DNA of 64,000 nt from AC-32 sp963772975 (GTDB lineage Bacteria > Actinomycetota > Thermoleophilia > Gaiellales > Gaiellaceae). Where the stretch lies: positions 660,923-724,922 of the forward strand of contig CAVYZH010000002.1 of assembly GCA_963772975.1 (NCBI GenBank), in the 5' to 3' direction. This document shows, piece after piece, positions 1 to 8,312 of this stretch. Below the pieces are notes generated by a model. It did no database searches. It had not been told where the DNA came from and was given only the letters and a program-made list of their open reading frames with translations. Numbering within the stretch: position 1 is the first letter of the stretch; the number at the start of each line of letters is the position of its first letter. A program made the translations under genes and the position numbers.

Positions 1-1198
1 TCGTCACCTCCGGATGCATCGGGCAGACGTACGTCGTCTCTTCCGCCGCCTGGGCAAGAAGCTTCATCCCGCACTTCGGGCAGCTGCCCGGCTCGTCGCT
101 CACGACCTCGGGGTGCATCGGGCAGACGTAAACGACGGGCACGCCGTCGGGCACGCCCATGTCCATCTCCGCGGTGAACGAAAGCGATTTGTCGGGTGGC
201 GCCTTGAAGAAGGGCTCGACGTGCTCGCGTAGCTCGGCCATGTCGCGGTTGGTGCGCAGGCTCGGGAAGTCGTCGACGAACGACTGCTCCGGCTGCTCGT
301 CGACAACGGCGATCGACGCGAGCCGGTAGGTGTGCTCGGGCGTCGTGTGTTGGAGCTCGAGCTCGCCTGCGTCCGGAAAGAGCACGTCGACGACGACGCG
401 CTCGGAGGGGGCGAGCAGGACCTCGTCGACGAGTTCCTCGCGCTCGTAGTGGCCGGCGTCGGCGCCAACCAGCTTCATCTGCGCGCCCGGCAGCGTCACG
501 TTGAAGACACGGGTATTGGCGGTGTTGGTGAAGTAGAAGCGGACGACCTCGCCCCGCTTGGCTTCGAGCGCAAGGTCCGGCTCGCCGGCGACGAGCATGA
601 CGTTGCCGAAGCGGCCCATCGCCACGTGCGTCGTCTCTGACTCGCTGAAGGCGGCGATCTTGCCGTCCTCGATCAGGATGTCGTCGAGCGTGAGGAGGAG
701 CTCGCGATTCGCCGGCTGCCAGTAGTCGGGTTCGCTCGGGGTGGAGAGGATGTTCCCGTACAGCCCCATCTCCTGGCCGTAGTCCTCGCGGATGTGCGGG
801 TGGTACCAGAAGGCGCCGGGGTCGGGCACGTGCACCTGGTAGGTGAAGCTCTCGCCGACCGGGATCGGCGCCTGCGTGTCGTGCGTGCCGTCGTAGCGGT
901 TCTCGAGCCGCAGCCCGTGCCAGTGGACGGTCGCGTCGACATCGCCGTGGTTCGTGACGTGCACGGTGATCGTCGCGCCCTGGGGAACCTTGAGCGTCGG
1001 GCCGGGAACGGAGCCGTTGTAGGCGAGCATCCGCACGGTCGCGTCGCCGATCTGCTTCTTGACGGGGATGATCTCGAGCTCGAACTCGTCCCCGTCGGCG
1101 AGCTCGACTGGCTCGGTCGGCCGCGCATCCGGCAGCCCCTCGGTCTCGCGCGGGAACTCGATCGTCTGGCTGTGGTGTTCGTGGCCCGGCTCGTGCAT
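1..1198 (-). CDS. Multicopper oxidase with heavy-metal-binding modules (3' end outside window)
   Basis: Laccase-type copper oxidase, truncated by the window edge; 399 codons are visible. The first cupredoxin domain shows HWHG at residues 92-95 and WYHPH at about 131-135, the copper ligands of this family. After a second cupredoxin-like stretch comes a Cys-rich module (YVCPMHPEV...GSCPKCGMKL, residues 357-380), and a second copy starts at about 390. Such modules bind soft metals in copper/silver efflux proteins. The last cupredoxin domain, which should hold the remaining copper ligands, must lie beyond position 1. The ATG at 1198 sits 3 nt after the stop of the flavin monooxygenase and has GAGAGGA as ribosome site, so the two are probably co-transcribed. 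No signal peptide is visible in this start. Confidence 0.85.
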   Translation of the reverse strand, partial: MHEPGHEHHSQTIEFPRETEGLPDARPTEPVELADGDEFELEIIPVKKQIGDATVRMLAYNGSVPGPTLKVPQGATITVHVTNHGDVDATVHWHGLRLENRYDGTHDTQAPIPVGESFTYQVHVPDPGAFWYHPHIREDYGQEMGLYGNILSTPSEPDYWQPANRELLLTLDDILIEDGKIAAFSESETTHVAMGRFGNVMLVAGEPDLALEAKRGEVVRFYFTNTANTRVFNVTLPGAQMKLVGADAGHYEREELVDEVLLAPSERVVVDVLFPDAGELELQHTTPEHTYRLASIAVVDEQPEQSFVDDFPSLRTNRDMAELREHVEPFFKAPPDKSLSFTAEMDMGVPDGVPVVYVCPMHPEVVSDEPGSCPKCGMKLLAQAAEETTYVCPMHPEVT

Positions 1199-1201
1199 CG
1201 G

Positions 1202-2371
1202 CTACATCCTCTCAGGTGGGCGACCTTGGGCAGGTGCCCCGGCGCCGACCGGTGTCTCCGCCGCCGGCTTCGATTGCTGGTACTCCGCGATCCGCTCAGC
1301 AATGAACTCGGCGTCGTCCTCGATGAAGCCGATCAGCGCGGAGCCGCGTGTGTACTGCCAGGTGAGACCGAGGAAGTAGAGCCCCGGCACGTCGGTGACG
1401 CCGCGGCGGTGGCGCAGCCGCCCGTCCTCGTCGAAGATCGGCAGCTTGATCCACGAGTGGTCGGGCCGGTAGCCGGTCGCCCAGATGACGGCGTCGACCT
1501 CGAGCTCGCTGCCGTCCTCGAGGCGGACCGTTCGCCCGTCGGCGTCGACGACGCGCGGCTTGACCTCCACCCCGTAGCGCTTCTTGAGCTCGCGAGGGCT
1601 CGAGCCGATCAGCGTGTCGCGCGTCGAAAGCTTCCGGCCGAGGCGTGACTCGACCGTCTTGTCGAGGATGCGCGCCTTCGTCAGCCACCAGAAGAGGTCA
1701 CGCCCGAGCACGCGCTGGGGCAATGGCTTCTGGCGTGTACCGACCGAGAGCGCGACCTTGTGCGTAGCCGAGAGCTCCTTCGCGATCTGAAAGCCGGTGT
1801 TGCCGCCACCGACCACAAGGACCGTGCTCTGCGGCACCTCGTCCGGCCGGCGATAGCCGACGGCATGCGTCTGGAAGACATTGCCGTCGAGTTTCTCGAC
1901 GAGCTTAGGCACGTACGGCGTCTGGAAAGGCCCGGTCGCGACCACGACCTGGTCGGCGGTGATCGTCCGTCTTTCGAGCTCGAGGCCGAAGCGTCCGTCG
2001 TCGCTGCGCTCGAGCTTCTTGACCTCGCTGCTCAGTTCGACCGGCAGCTCGAAGGTCTCGGCGTAGTGCTCGAGGTAGCCGATCACCTCGTCGCGGGTCG
2101 GGTAGCCGTCCGGATCACCGGGAAACGGAAGCCCTGGGAGCGCGCTATAGCGACGGGGCGTGAAGAGCGTCAGCGAGTCCCAGCGCTCGCGCCATGCTGG
2201 CGCGAGTTCGCTCGCCCGCTCGAGGACCACGAACCGGTAACCCTGCTGCCTCAAGAAGTAGCCGATGGCAAGCCCGGCTTGGCCGCCACCGATGACCGCC
2301 ACATCGACGTGCTGCGCGCTGCCGTCGTAGGAATCGCTCGAACCCGGGTTCACCCAGCCCCAATCAGTCAC
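1202..2371 (-). CDS. Flavin-containing monooxygenase / NAD(P)-binding oxidoreductase
   Basis: About 389 residues if read from the GTG at 2371. An N-terminal FAD-binding GGGQAG Rossmann motif, a second dinucleotide motif GGGNTGFQIAKEL in the middle, and an ATGYRPD motif near the C-terminus identify the group of flavoproteins annotated as CzcO-like or FMO-like monooxygenases. Substrate unknown. The frame stays open to a TTG at 2416, but that would overlap the divergent cyclase gene at 2410. GTG at 2371 or 2353 is more likely. The downstream oxidase follows after 3 nt, which suggests an operon. Confidence 0.85.
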   Translation of the reverse strand: MTDWGWVNPGSSDSYDGSAQHVDVAVIGGGQAGLAIGYFLRQQGYRFVVLERASELAPAWRERWDSLTLFTPRRYSALPGLPFPGDPDGYPTRDEVIGYLEHYAETFELPVELSSEVKKLERSDDGRFGLELERRTITADQVVVATGPFQTPYVPKLVEKLDGNVFQTHAVGYRRPDEVPQSTVLVVGGGNTGFQIAKELSATHKVALSVGTRQKPLPQRVLGRDLFWWLTKARILDKTVESRLGRKLSTRDTLIGSSPRELKKRYGVEVKPRVVDADGRTVRLEDGSELEVDAVIWATGYRPDHSWIKLPIFDEDGRLRHRRGVTDVPGLYFLGLTWQYTRGSALIGFIEDDAEFIAERIAEYQQSKPAAETPVGAGAPAQGRPPERM

Positions 2372-2409
2372 TTCGCATTTTCGCGTGGGATAACGACTAG
2401 GTTCTACCC

Positions 2410-3069
2410 GTGTCAAGCGAAGCCCAAGCGACCTTCTTGTTCGCCGACATCGCCGGCTTTACGGCGCTCACGGAGGCGCATGGTGACGAGCATGCCGTGC
2501 AGCTCGTGGAGGAGTTCGCGAATGTCGTTCAGGCGGAGCTCCCACCCGTCGACGGCGAGTATGTGAAGGCGGTCGGCGACGCGCTCATGCTGCGGGTGCC
2601 CGATCCCGCCGATGCAGTTCGGCTTGGCTTGTGGATCACGCGCTATGCGATGAGCGGCCACGAGGCGCCATCGGTCCGCGTGGGCGGCAACCACGGCTCG
2701 GCTGTCGAGCGCAACGGCGACTACTTCGGGTCGACGATCAATGTCGCGGCGCGGGTTTCAGCACTCGCCGCCGGTGGCGAAGTACTCGTCACCGGGCAGA
2801 CGGCAGCGCTCGCGCCCGATCTCGAGGGTGTGCTCTACGAGTCGCGCGGGCGGCAGGTGCTACGCAATGTCGCGGAGCCGGTCGAGATTTTCGCCGTCGT
2901 TCGCCTGGACGAGTCTGCCGATCACCTGGCAATCGACCCCGTCTGCCAGATGGCGGTTGATCCCGAGCGTGCGGTCGGTCGCTTGCTGCTAGACGAGAAG
3001 GCGTACTACTTCTGTTCGCTTACTTGTGCATCGGCCTTTGCCCAGCACCCGGAGCGGTACGCCGAATAG
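2410..3069 (+). CDS. Adenylate/guanylate cyclase catalytic domain fused to a YHS metal-binding domain
   Basis: 219 residues from a GTG start. Residues 1-165 form a class III nucleotide cyclase domain: FADIAGFT supplies the first metal-binding Asp, VKAVGDALM the second, and FGSTINVAARV the adenine-proximal segment. Residues 175-219 form a YHS module (DPVCQMAV, then YYFCSLTCASAF), a Cys-containing domain usually found in metal transporters and copper-handling proteins. The combination in one soluble chain is unusual. It is transcribed away from the FMO/copper oxidase pair across a gap of about 40-57 bp, so a shared metal-related regulator is possible. Whether it makes cAMP, or is a catalytically poor binding domain, cannot be told from sequence alone. 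Confidence 0.82.
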   Translation: MSSEAQATFLFADIAGFTALTEAHGDEHAVQLVEEFANVVQAELPPVDGEYVKAVGDALMLRVPDPADAVRLGLWITRYAMSGHEAPSVRVGGNHGSAVERNGDYFGSTINVAARVSALAAGGEVLVTGQTAALAPDLEGVLYESRGRQVLRNVAEPVEIFAVVRLDESADHLAIDPVCQMAVDPERAVGRLLLDEKAYYFCSLTCASAFAQHPERYAE

Positions 3070-3085
3070 CTGCGGCGCACCGCGG

Positions 3086-3724
3086 CTAGCGAAGAGCCTC
3101 CTCGAACCGCGGGTCGTCGCGCACGGCGTCGAAGTCTTCGTCCGCTCGCGCCATCTTGCGGAACGGCGGGAACAGCTCTACGCCGCGCCGGAGGCGGGCG
3201 AACGTCTCGTCCCCGGTCTCGCCCGCGAGCGTCGCGAAGCACGCGTAGTTGTAGTTGAGGCCCGCGCTATCCGGCAGCTGCTCGAGGCCTCGGCGCATCG
3301 CGTCGACTGCGTCGGCGTAGCGCTGCTCGCGGTAGGCGTCCATCGCGTCGCTGTTGAACGGCCACGCCTCGCCCCAGTCGAGCGCCTCGTACGCCTCGCC
3401 CGGTGTGGCGCCAATTGCCAGCACGGTTCCCTCCCCGGTCGCCTTCCGCCGTGAGCCCGGCGGGACGGACACGTACGTCCCTGCGGGTGCGTCGACGGTC
3501 TCGCCGTCGACCTCGAAGGTCGCTCTCCCGTCGAGCACGATGTACAGCTCCTCCTGGCCCGAGCCGGTCTCGTCGTGGTCGTTGATCAGCGTCCCGTCCT
3601 CGCCCGGCGTATACACGGCGATCCCGAAGGAGTGGATCCCGAGGTGCTCACGCACGGGCATGTATCTGCCGCGCCGGTCCATGTCGTCGAGACGCGCGAC
3701 CTTCCACTTTGGGCTGTCGTTCAT
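3086..3724 (-). CDS. Cupin-domain protein with C-terminal TPR-like region (copy 1)
   Basis: 212 residues. The N-terminal half is a single cupin barrel (about residues 25-110: LIND, EELYIVLDG, then a DAPAGT turn), a fold used by dioxygenases, isomerases and sensors. The C-terminal half is helical and TPR-like (YADAVDAMRRGLEQLPDS, LNYNYACFATLAGE). A clear paralogue lies at 10091-10729 and ends with the same PRFEEALR sequence. Start at 3724 is supported by GGAGGTGACC just upstream. Function not recognised; a small-molecule-binding or stress role is only a guess. Its stop lies 17 nt from the convergent cyclase gene. Confidence 0.75.
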   Translation of the reverse strand: MNDSPKWKVARLDDMDRRGRYMPVREHLGIHSFGIAVYTPGEDGTLINDHDETGSGQEELYIVLDGRATFEVDGETVDAPAGTYVSVPPGSRRKATGEGTVLAIGATPGEAYEALDWGEAWPFNSDAMDAYREQRYADAVDAMRRGLEQLPDSAGLNYNYACFATLAGETGDETFARLRRGVELFPPFRKMARADEDFDAVRDDPRFEEALR

Positions 3725-3790
3725 CCGGTCACCTCCGATAGAGCAGTCGTTGCGACTCGTCGATCGTAGACACTCGGGCTTCTCTAGGCT

Positions 3791-4300
3791 TCACGCGCGT
3801 AGACGCGGCCACCAGCCGGGGATCCGCTGTCGGTAGTCGTCGTACTCCGAGCCGAACTGCCGGCTCAGCGTCGGTTCCTCGTACCAGCGCACGAACGCCC
3901 AGACGACGGCTAGGAACAGCAGCGCATACGCCAGCAGGACGGGCTGACCAAGCAGGAGCGCCTGGCCGACGATCGTCGCCGCGACTGCGAGGTACATCGG
4001 GTTTCTGACGTAGCGGTAGAGCCCTGCGACGACGAGGTGCTCGGTTGGCGCTACCGGTGCCGGAGTCCCAAGCCCCTGTAGCGCGAAGCGCAGAAACGCC
4101 TCGAGTAGCACCGCCGCGCCGGCTGCGATCAGGAGAACGCCCACGAACCGCAGCACCATCCAGCCCGGCAGCGGATCTCGAACCTCCCAGCCGGTGAGCA
4201 GCCAGGGCACGATCCCGGCGACGACCCCGGGAGCGACGAGCAGGAAGACGAAGCTGCCAAGCAGCGCGCGCGCCCTGCCTCGAGTCGCCATCGCGGCCAT
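3791..4300 (-). CDS. Isoprenylcysteine carboxyl methyltransferase-like membrane methyltransferase
   Basis: 169 residues with about four membrane segments. The C-terminal half carries the signature of the ICMT/PEMT-like bacterial family: LYRYVRNPMY followed by a hydrophobic pair and then YEEPTLSRQFGSEYDDYRQRIPGWWPR. In this family the RxxRNPMY and EEP segments form the S-adenosylmethionine site near the membrane face. Bacterial members methylate lipid-like or small hydrophobic acceptors, mostly undetermined. Two in-frame ATGs (4300 and 4291) are possible starts. Confidence 0.8.
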   Translation of the reverse strand: MAAMATRGRARALLGSFVFLLVAPGVVAGIVPWLLTGWEVRDPLPGWMVLRFVGVLLIAAGAAVLLEAFLRFALQGLGTPAPVAPTEHLVVAGLYRYVRNPMYLAVAATIVGQALLLGQPVLLAYALLFLAVVWAFVRWYEEPTLSRQFGSEYDDYRQRIPGWWPRLRA

Positions 4301-4337
4301 CGTACGGCCGCCTGGTCAGATTCTTCCGTTGTGTCAG

Positions 4338-4925
4338 CTAGCTGCGGCCGTAGGTCGCGAGAATCGCTCCGGTCGTCGTGACCTGGCTGTCGACGAGTTG
4401 CAGCGGCCGGAGCTTGGCGTCGTCCACGAAGAGGCGCTTCCCGCCGCCGAGGAGAACCGGGTCGATCATCAGGCGAAGTTCGTCGACGAGATCGTGCTCG
4501 AACAGCGTCCCGAGCAGATCGAGGCTGCCGATCACGTGGAGGTCGCCGCCGTCCTCCTGCTTCAGTGCCGCCACGCCCTCGGGGACCGAGCCCTCCAGCA
4601 CGGTCGAGTTCTTCCAGCCGAGCGGGTTCTCGAGCGTCGTCGAGGCGACGTGCTTCGGCTTCGTGTTGAGCGGCTCGGCGATGACCTGCTCCTCCTCAGG
4701 CGCGTTCGGCCAGTAGGCGGCGAAGATCTCGTAGGTGCGCCGCCCAAGCAGGTAGGCGCCCGCCTCGTTGATCGCGCCAAGGACGCGGTTCATGGACGAC
4801 TCGTCCATGTACTGCATGCTCCAGCCGCCGTGGGCGAAACCGCCGCTCGTGTCCTCGTCCTCGCCGCCGGGAGCCTGGGCGACACCGTCCAGGCTCAGAA
4901 ACTCGTTGACGACCACCTTGCGCAT
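4338..4925 (-). CDS. Dihydrofolate reductase family protein (RibD C-terminal-like)
   Basis: 195 residues of the DHFR/RibD_C fold: the opening MRKVVVNEFLSLDGV, the central LLGRRTYEIFAAYWP and the late LVDELRLMIDPVLLGGGKRLF are the usual landmarks. Stand-alone members in actinobacteria are NADPH- or flavin/F420-dependent reductases of unknown substrate, not true folate enzymes. The ATG at 4925 has AAAGGAG 6 nt upstream. A possible alternative-sigma promoter lies at 4959-4983. Confidence 0.85.
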   Translation of the reverse strand: MRKVVVNEFLSLDGVAQAPGGEDEDTSGGFAHGGWSMQYMDESSMNRVLGAINEAGAYLLGRRTYEIFAAYWPNAPEEEQVIAEPLNTKPKHVASTTLENPLGWKNSTVLEGSVPEGVAALKQEDGGDLHVIGSLDLLGTLFEHDLVDELRLMIDPVLLGGGKRLFVDDAKLRPLQLVDSQVTTTGAILATYGRS

Positions 4926-4958
4926 GTCGATCTCCTTTCGATCGGGCTGTCTGGGTGG

Positions 4959-4983
4959 TAGACGGCGCTGCGCCGCGAAAGTG
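4959..4983 (-). promoter_or_regulatory. Candidate ECF-type promoter of the DHFR-family gene
   Basis: On the minus strand CACTTTC (4983-4977) and GTCTA (4963-4959) are separated by 13 nt. A near copy stands before the VOC gene at 18088 and a weaker one before the VOC gene at 26164. The -10-like GTC core resembles ECF sigma promoters. Assigned only from this three-way similarity. Confidence 0.35.
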
Positions 4984-5040
4984 ATCGGTTCGGTGTGTAC
5001 CCGTCTACGCCGGGACGGACACGCTCTCGCCCTCGTACCC

Positions 5041-5186
5041 GGTCGCCGCCTCGTCGCTCGTGCTCGGGATGCTGCTTGGCCTGGCGCGGTCGTGGCCGGC
5101 GCGGCTGATCGGGCTCGTGCTCGCCGTCGGGGCCGGCGCGCTCGTCAGTGCGGTCAGCTTCGAGCTCTTCGTCGAGGGCGTGAGCA
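5041..5186 (+). pseudogene. 5' fragment of a ZIP-family transporter gene
   Basis: This stretch translates as a close match to codons of the intact ZIP-like gene at 10794-11501 (AASSLVLGMLLGLARSWP, then VGAGALVSAVSFELF). It lacks the start codon region and breaks off after about 50 codons into unrelated sequence. The rest of 4926-5389 shows no other gene except the promoter and ribosome site of neighbours. It is one of several dispersed ZIP remnants in the first 14 kb. Confidence 0.8.
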
Positions 5187-5389
5187 GGACCACAGCTTCG
5201 ACGTCGTCTGCGGGCGGGAACACGCTGTGATGAACGCGCCGCCTTCTCGCTAGACAGATAGGCAGCAGGGGCCCCCGTCGCTCGCCCACCTTGGTGGCCT
5301 CATGTCGGAGCGGCGCTCGTTGACCCATGGCGTTGCCGCCGCTAGCTTCGAGGTGTTCGAATCGTTCGCCAGCGAAGAGGAGGGTCTCG

Positions 5390-7306
5390 ATGGGCCGCTA
5401 CAAGGAGATCTATCGGCGTTCGCTGGAGGATCCGGACGGTTTCTGGGCGGAGGCTGCGACGGCGATCGACTGGGACGAGCCGTGGGAGCGCGTCCTCGAC
5501 GACTCACGGGCTCCGTTCTACCGGTGGTTCTCCGGCGGGCGCCTGAACACCTGCCACAACGCCCTCGACCGGCACGTCGAGGGCGACCGCGCCGATCAAT
5601 CGGCTCTCATTTACGACTCGCCCGTCACGGGAACCGCGGCGGCGTTCACCTACCGCGAGCTGCGCGATGAAGTCGCGCGGTTCGCCGGCGCCCTCACGGC
5701 CCAGGGCGTGGAGCCGGGCGACCGCGTCGTCATTTACATGCCGATGGTGCCGGAGGCCGTGATCGCCATGCTGGCCTGCGCCCGCATCGGCGCGATTCAC
5801 TCGGTCGTGTTCGGCGGTTTCGCGGCACACGAGCTCGCGAGTCGGATCGAGGACGCGCGGCCCAAGGTCGTCGTCTCCGCCTCCTGCGGCATCGAGCCGG
5901 CCACGCTCGTTGCCTACAAGCCGCTGCTCGACGCTGCGATCGAGATGGTCGAGGCGAAGCCGGAGCGGTGCATCATCCTGCAGCGCCCGCAGCTCGAAGC
6001 CGAGCTCCGTCCCAGGCGAGATCTCGACTGGCATGAGGCAATCGCCCAGGCCGAGTCGGCGCCATGCGTTTCCGTGGAGGCCACGGACCCGCTGTACATC
6101 CTCTACACCTCGGGCACGACGGGGCAGCCCAAGGGAATCGTCCGCGACAACGGCGGCCACGCCGTCGCTCTCGCCTGGACGATGAAGCACGTCTACGGCG
6201 TTGATCCCGGCGAGGTCTACTGGGCGGCCTCCGACGTCGGCTGGGTCGTCGGCCACTCCTACATCGTCTACGCGCCGCTCTTGCACGGCTGCACGACTGT
6301 GCTGTACGAGGGCAAGCCGGTCGGCACCCCCGACCCGGGCGCCTTCTGGCGTGTCGTCGCCGAGCATGGCGTGTCGACGCTCTTCACCGCGCCCACGGCG
6401 TTCCGGGCGATCAGGCAGCAGGACCCGGATGGTGAACACATCGGCCGCTACGACCTCTCGGGCTTCCGCGCGCTCTTCCTCGCCGGCGAGCGCTGCGATC
6501 CAGAGACGCTCGGCTGGGCGGAAAAGAAGCTGCGCGTGCCGGTGATCGACCACTGGTGGCAGACGGAAACTGGCTGGGCGATCGCCGCCAACTGCCTCGG
6601 AATCGAACGGCTGCCGGTCGTCCCGGGCTCGCCGACGCGGGCCGTCCCGGGCTGGGACGTTCGCGTCCTCGACGGTGCGGGCGAGGAGCTCCCGAAGGGA
6701 GAGACCGGCGCCCTCGTGGTCAAGCTGCCGATGCCGCCCGGTGCTTCGCCGACCCTCTGGAACGCCGACGACCGCTTCCGCGAGGTCTACCTCGCAGCCT
6801 TCCCTGGCCACTACCAGACAGCTGACGCGGGCTACATCGACGACGACGGCTACCTCTTCGTCATGTCGCGCACGGACGACATCATCAACGTCGCCGGCCA
6901 TCGGCTCTCCACCGGCGCGATCGAAGAAGTCTTGGCCGCCCACCCGGCCGTCGCCGAAACGGCCGTCATCGGCGTCGCGGACGAGCTGAAAGGCCAGCTG
7001 CCGGTCGGCTTCCTCGTCTTGAAGTCCGGCGTCGAACGCGGCGGTGACGACATCGTGGGCGAGGTCGTCCAGATGGTTCGCGAGCGAATCGGCCCGGTCG
7101 CGTCGTTCAAGACCGCCGTCGTCGTCGACCGACTTCCCAAGACGCGGTCCGGGAAGATCCTGCGCGGCACGATGCGCCGGATCGCAGACGGCGTCGACTA
7201 CACGACTCCAGCGACGATCGACGACCCGGCGGCTCTCGACGAGATGGGCGAGGCGCTGCGCAGCATCGGGTACGCGCGATCGCCGGCGGCTGCTCCCGCC
7301 GGCTGA
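5390..7306 (+). CDS. prpE: Propionyl-CoA synthetase / acyl-CoA synthetase
   Basis: 638 residues from the ATG at 5390, which follows a strong AGGAGG site at 5 nt spacing; the frame is open upstream but without support. AMP-forming acyl-CoA ligase: phosphate-binding loop YTSGTTGQPKG (about residues 239-249), WWQTETGW (acyl pocket of the acetyl/propionyl-CoA synthetase branch), and the C-terminal KTRSGKILRGT whose lysine is catalytic and commonly acetylated. The GRY...FW N-terminal block also fits the PrpE/Acs branch. It would convert propionate or a related short acid plus ATP and CoA to acyl-CoA. Stand-alone gene; no methylcitrate cycle genes nearby. Choice between propionate and acetate is not certain. 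Confidence 0.88.
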   Translation: MGRYKEIYRRSLEDPDGFWAEAATAIDWDEPWERVLDDSRAPFYRWFSGGRLNTCHNALDRHVEGDRADQSALIYDSPVTGTAAAFTYRELRDEVARFAGALTAQGVEPGDRVVIYMPMVPEAVIAMLACARIGAIHSVVFGGFAAHELASRIEDARPKVVVSASCGIEPATLVAYKPLLDAAIEMVEAKPERCIILQRPQLEAELRPRRDLDWHEAIAQAESAPCVSVEATDPLYILYTSGTTGQPKGIVRDNGGHAVALAWTMKHVYGVDPGEVYWAASDVGWVVGHSYIVYAPLLHGCTTVLYEGKPVGTPDPGAFWRVVAEHGVSTLFTAPTAFRAIRQQDPDGEHIGRYDLSGFRALFLAGERCDPETLGWAEKKLRVPVIDHWWQTETGWAIAANCLGIERLPVVPGSPTRAVPGWDVRVLDGAGEELPKGETGALVVKLPMPPGASPTLWNADDRFREVYLAAFPGHYQTADAGYIDDDGYLFVMSRTDDIINVAGHRLSTGAIEEVLAAHPAVAETAVIGVADELKGQLPVGFLVLKSGVERGGDDIVGEVVQMVRERIGPVASFKTAVVVDRLPKTRSGKILRGTMRRIADGVDYTTPATIDDPAALDEMGEALRSIGYARSPAAAPAG

Positions 7307-7352
7307 AAGCCCTGCCTTCGTAGCTGCCGTGGGTGCGAATACGATCCTCGGG

Positions 7353-8081
7353 ATGCGCCGAGCGGACCCGTCAGCGGAGTCGCCAGGGCGGACGGAGGCG
7401 AGCAAGGGAGCATTGGCGCTCGGCCGTTCAGTCAGTGCTGGGAAGAAGGCGAGCGCGAGCGCGAGCAGAGCGGGAGATTCGCTCGTCCGCGCCGTCGGTA
7501 GGCTCGTGAACCGGGCGGTCGACGAGATGTTGCTCGGCGACAAGCGCGTCAGCTCGGCCGCCGAGGGAAGGCGCCTACTCGCGGCCAACGAGCAGACAGA
7601 GTCGCGCGCGGACGACATCCAGCGGATCATCGTGCTTGCCGTTCCGGTCATCCGTGCTCTCGCCCGTGGGGCGCGCGTCGTGAAGCTGCCGTGGGTGATC
7701 GTCGGCTCGACCGCCGTCGCGGTCGGAGTTGCCGTCCGCACGGGTGTGCGCGAGATCCAGGTGCTGTCCTCGCTGGTGGCGCACCGGCTCGAGCAGGCCG
7801 CGGGCGCACCCGCCGATCCCGCGCTGGTCGAGAAGGTGGCGATCGACCTCTACCTCCATCCGAAGCGCAAGCTCGTTCTGAACGACGACAAGCTCCACCT
7901 CGTCCAGCTGACGCGCAAGTGGGTGCTGGGCGGAATGCTTGGGCGCAACACGGAGAAGCGGGCCAACCGGGCGCTCGCCGCCGCCGAGCGCCTCGACGCG
8001 GCCATGCTCGCGGCGAGCTGGGACACCGTACGCCAGCGTCGGCCAGTCGAGCCGCCTGCGAGGCCAACGCACGATCGATGA
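7353..8081 (+). CDS. Hypothetical membrane-associated protein
   Basis: 242 residues from the ATG at 7353. A Ser/Ala/Lys-rich start is followed by an amphipathic region, one hydrophobic segment (VIVGSTAVAVGVAV), and a conserved-looking C-terminal domain with LYLHPKRKLVLNDDKLH and a final charged helix. No family recognised. It follows prpE by 46 nt on the same strand and ends before a strong hairpin at 8101, so it may close that transcript. Confidence 0.6.
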   Translation: MRRADPSAESPGRTEASKGALALGRSVSAGKKASASASRAGDSLVRAVGRLVNRAVDEMLLGDKRVSSAAEGRRLLAANEQTESRADDIQRIIVLAVPVIRALARGARVVKLPWVIVGSTAVAVGVAVRTGVREIQVLSSLVAHRLEQAAGAPADPALVEKVAIDLYLHPKRKLVLNDDKLHLVQLTRKWVLGGMLGRNTEKRANRALAAAERLDAAMLAASWDTVRQRRPVEPPARPTHDR

Positions 8082-8100
8082 GCTGTGCATCAGGCGACGA

Positions 8101-8126
8101 GGGCGGCCGCCTGTCGGCGGCCGCCC
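8101..8126 (+). terminator. Hairpin terminator
   Basis: Perfect 11-bp stem (8101-8111 with 8116-8126) and a TGTC loop, 20 nt after the stop at 8081. No T tract, as is usual in this high-GC genome. Confidence 0.65.
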
Positions 8127-8139
8127 TAACTGAATCAGT

Positions 8140-8217
8140 GGTTGCCCACCGCTCTCGATGTTCTCGAGGCGCGCGACCTTCGTCTTCGAGCTGTCGTTCC
8201 TCCCACCACCTCCGCGT
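8140..8217 (-). pseudogene. 5' remnant of the cupin gene
   Basis: On the minus strand this reads NDSSKTKVARLENIE, matching the first codons of both cupin copies (NDSPKWKVARLDDMD and NDNAKWRVARLDEIE). The start codon has become AGG (8201-8199), but the purine-rich ribosome site before it is still visible. The remainder of the gene is absent. The rest of the 8082-8312 gap holds only the hairpin. Confidence 0.7.
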
Positions 8218-8312
8218 TGATCGTGCCCAGCGATTGACACCTTGATTTCAGGTCGGCGACGATACGACCATCGACTTGCGGCAGTCAGGAGCAGGCAATC
8301 GCAGGACCGCAG

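Noticed and set aside
5504..7741. A 745-codon open frame on the minus strand opposite prpE
   Set aside because: It mirrors the codon periodicity of prpE, has no recognisable domains and lacks a ribosome site; prpE on the plus strand is a clear enzyme.
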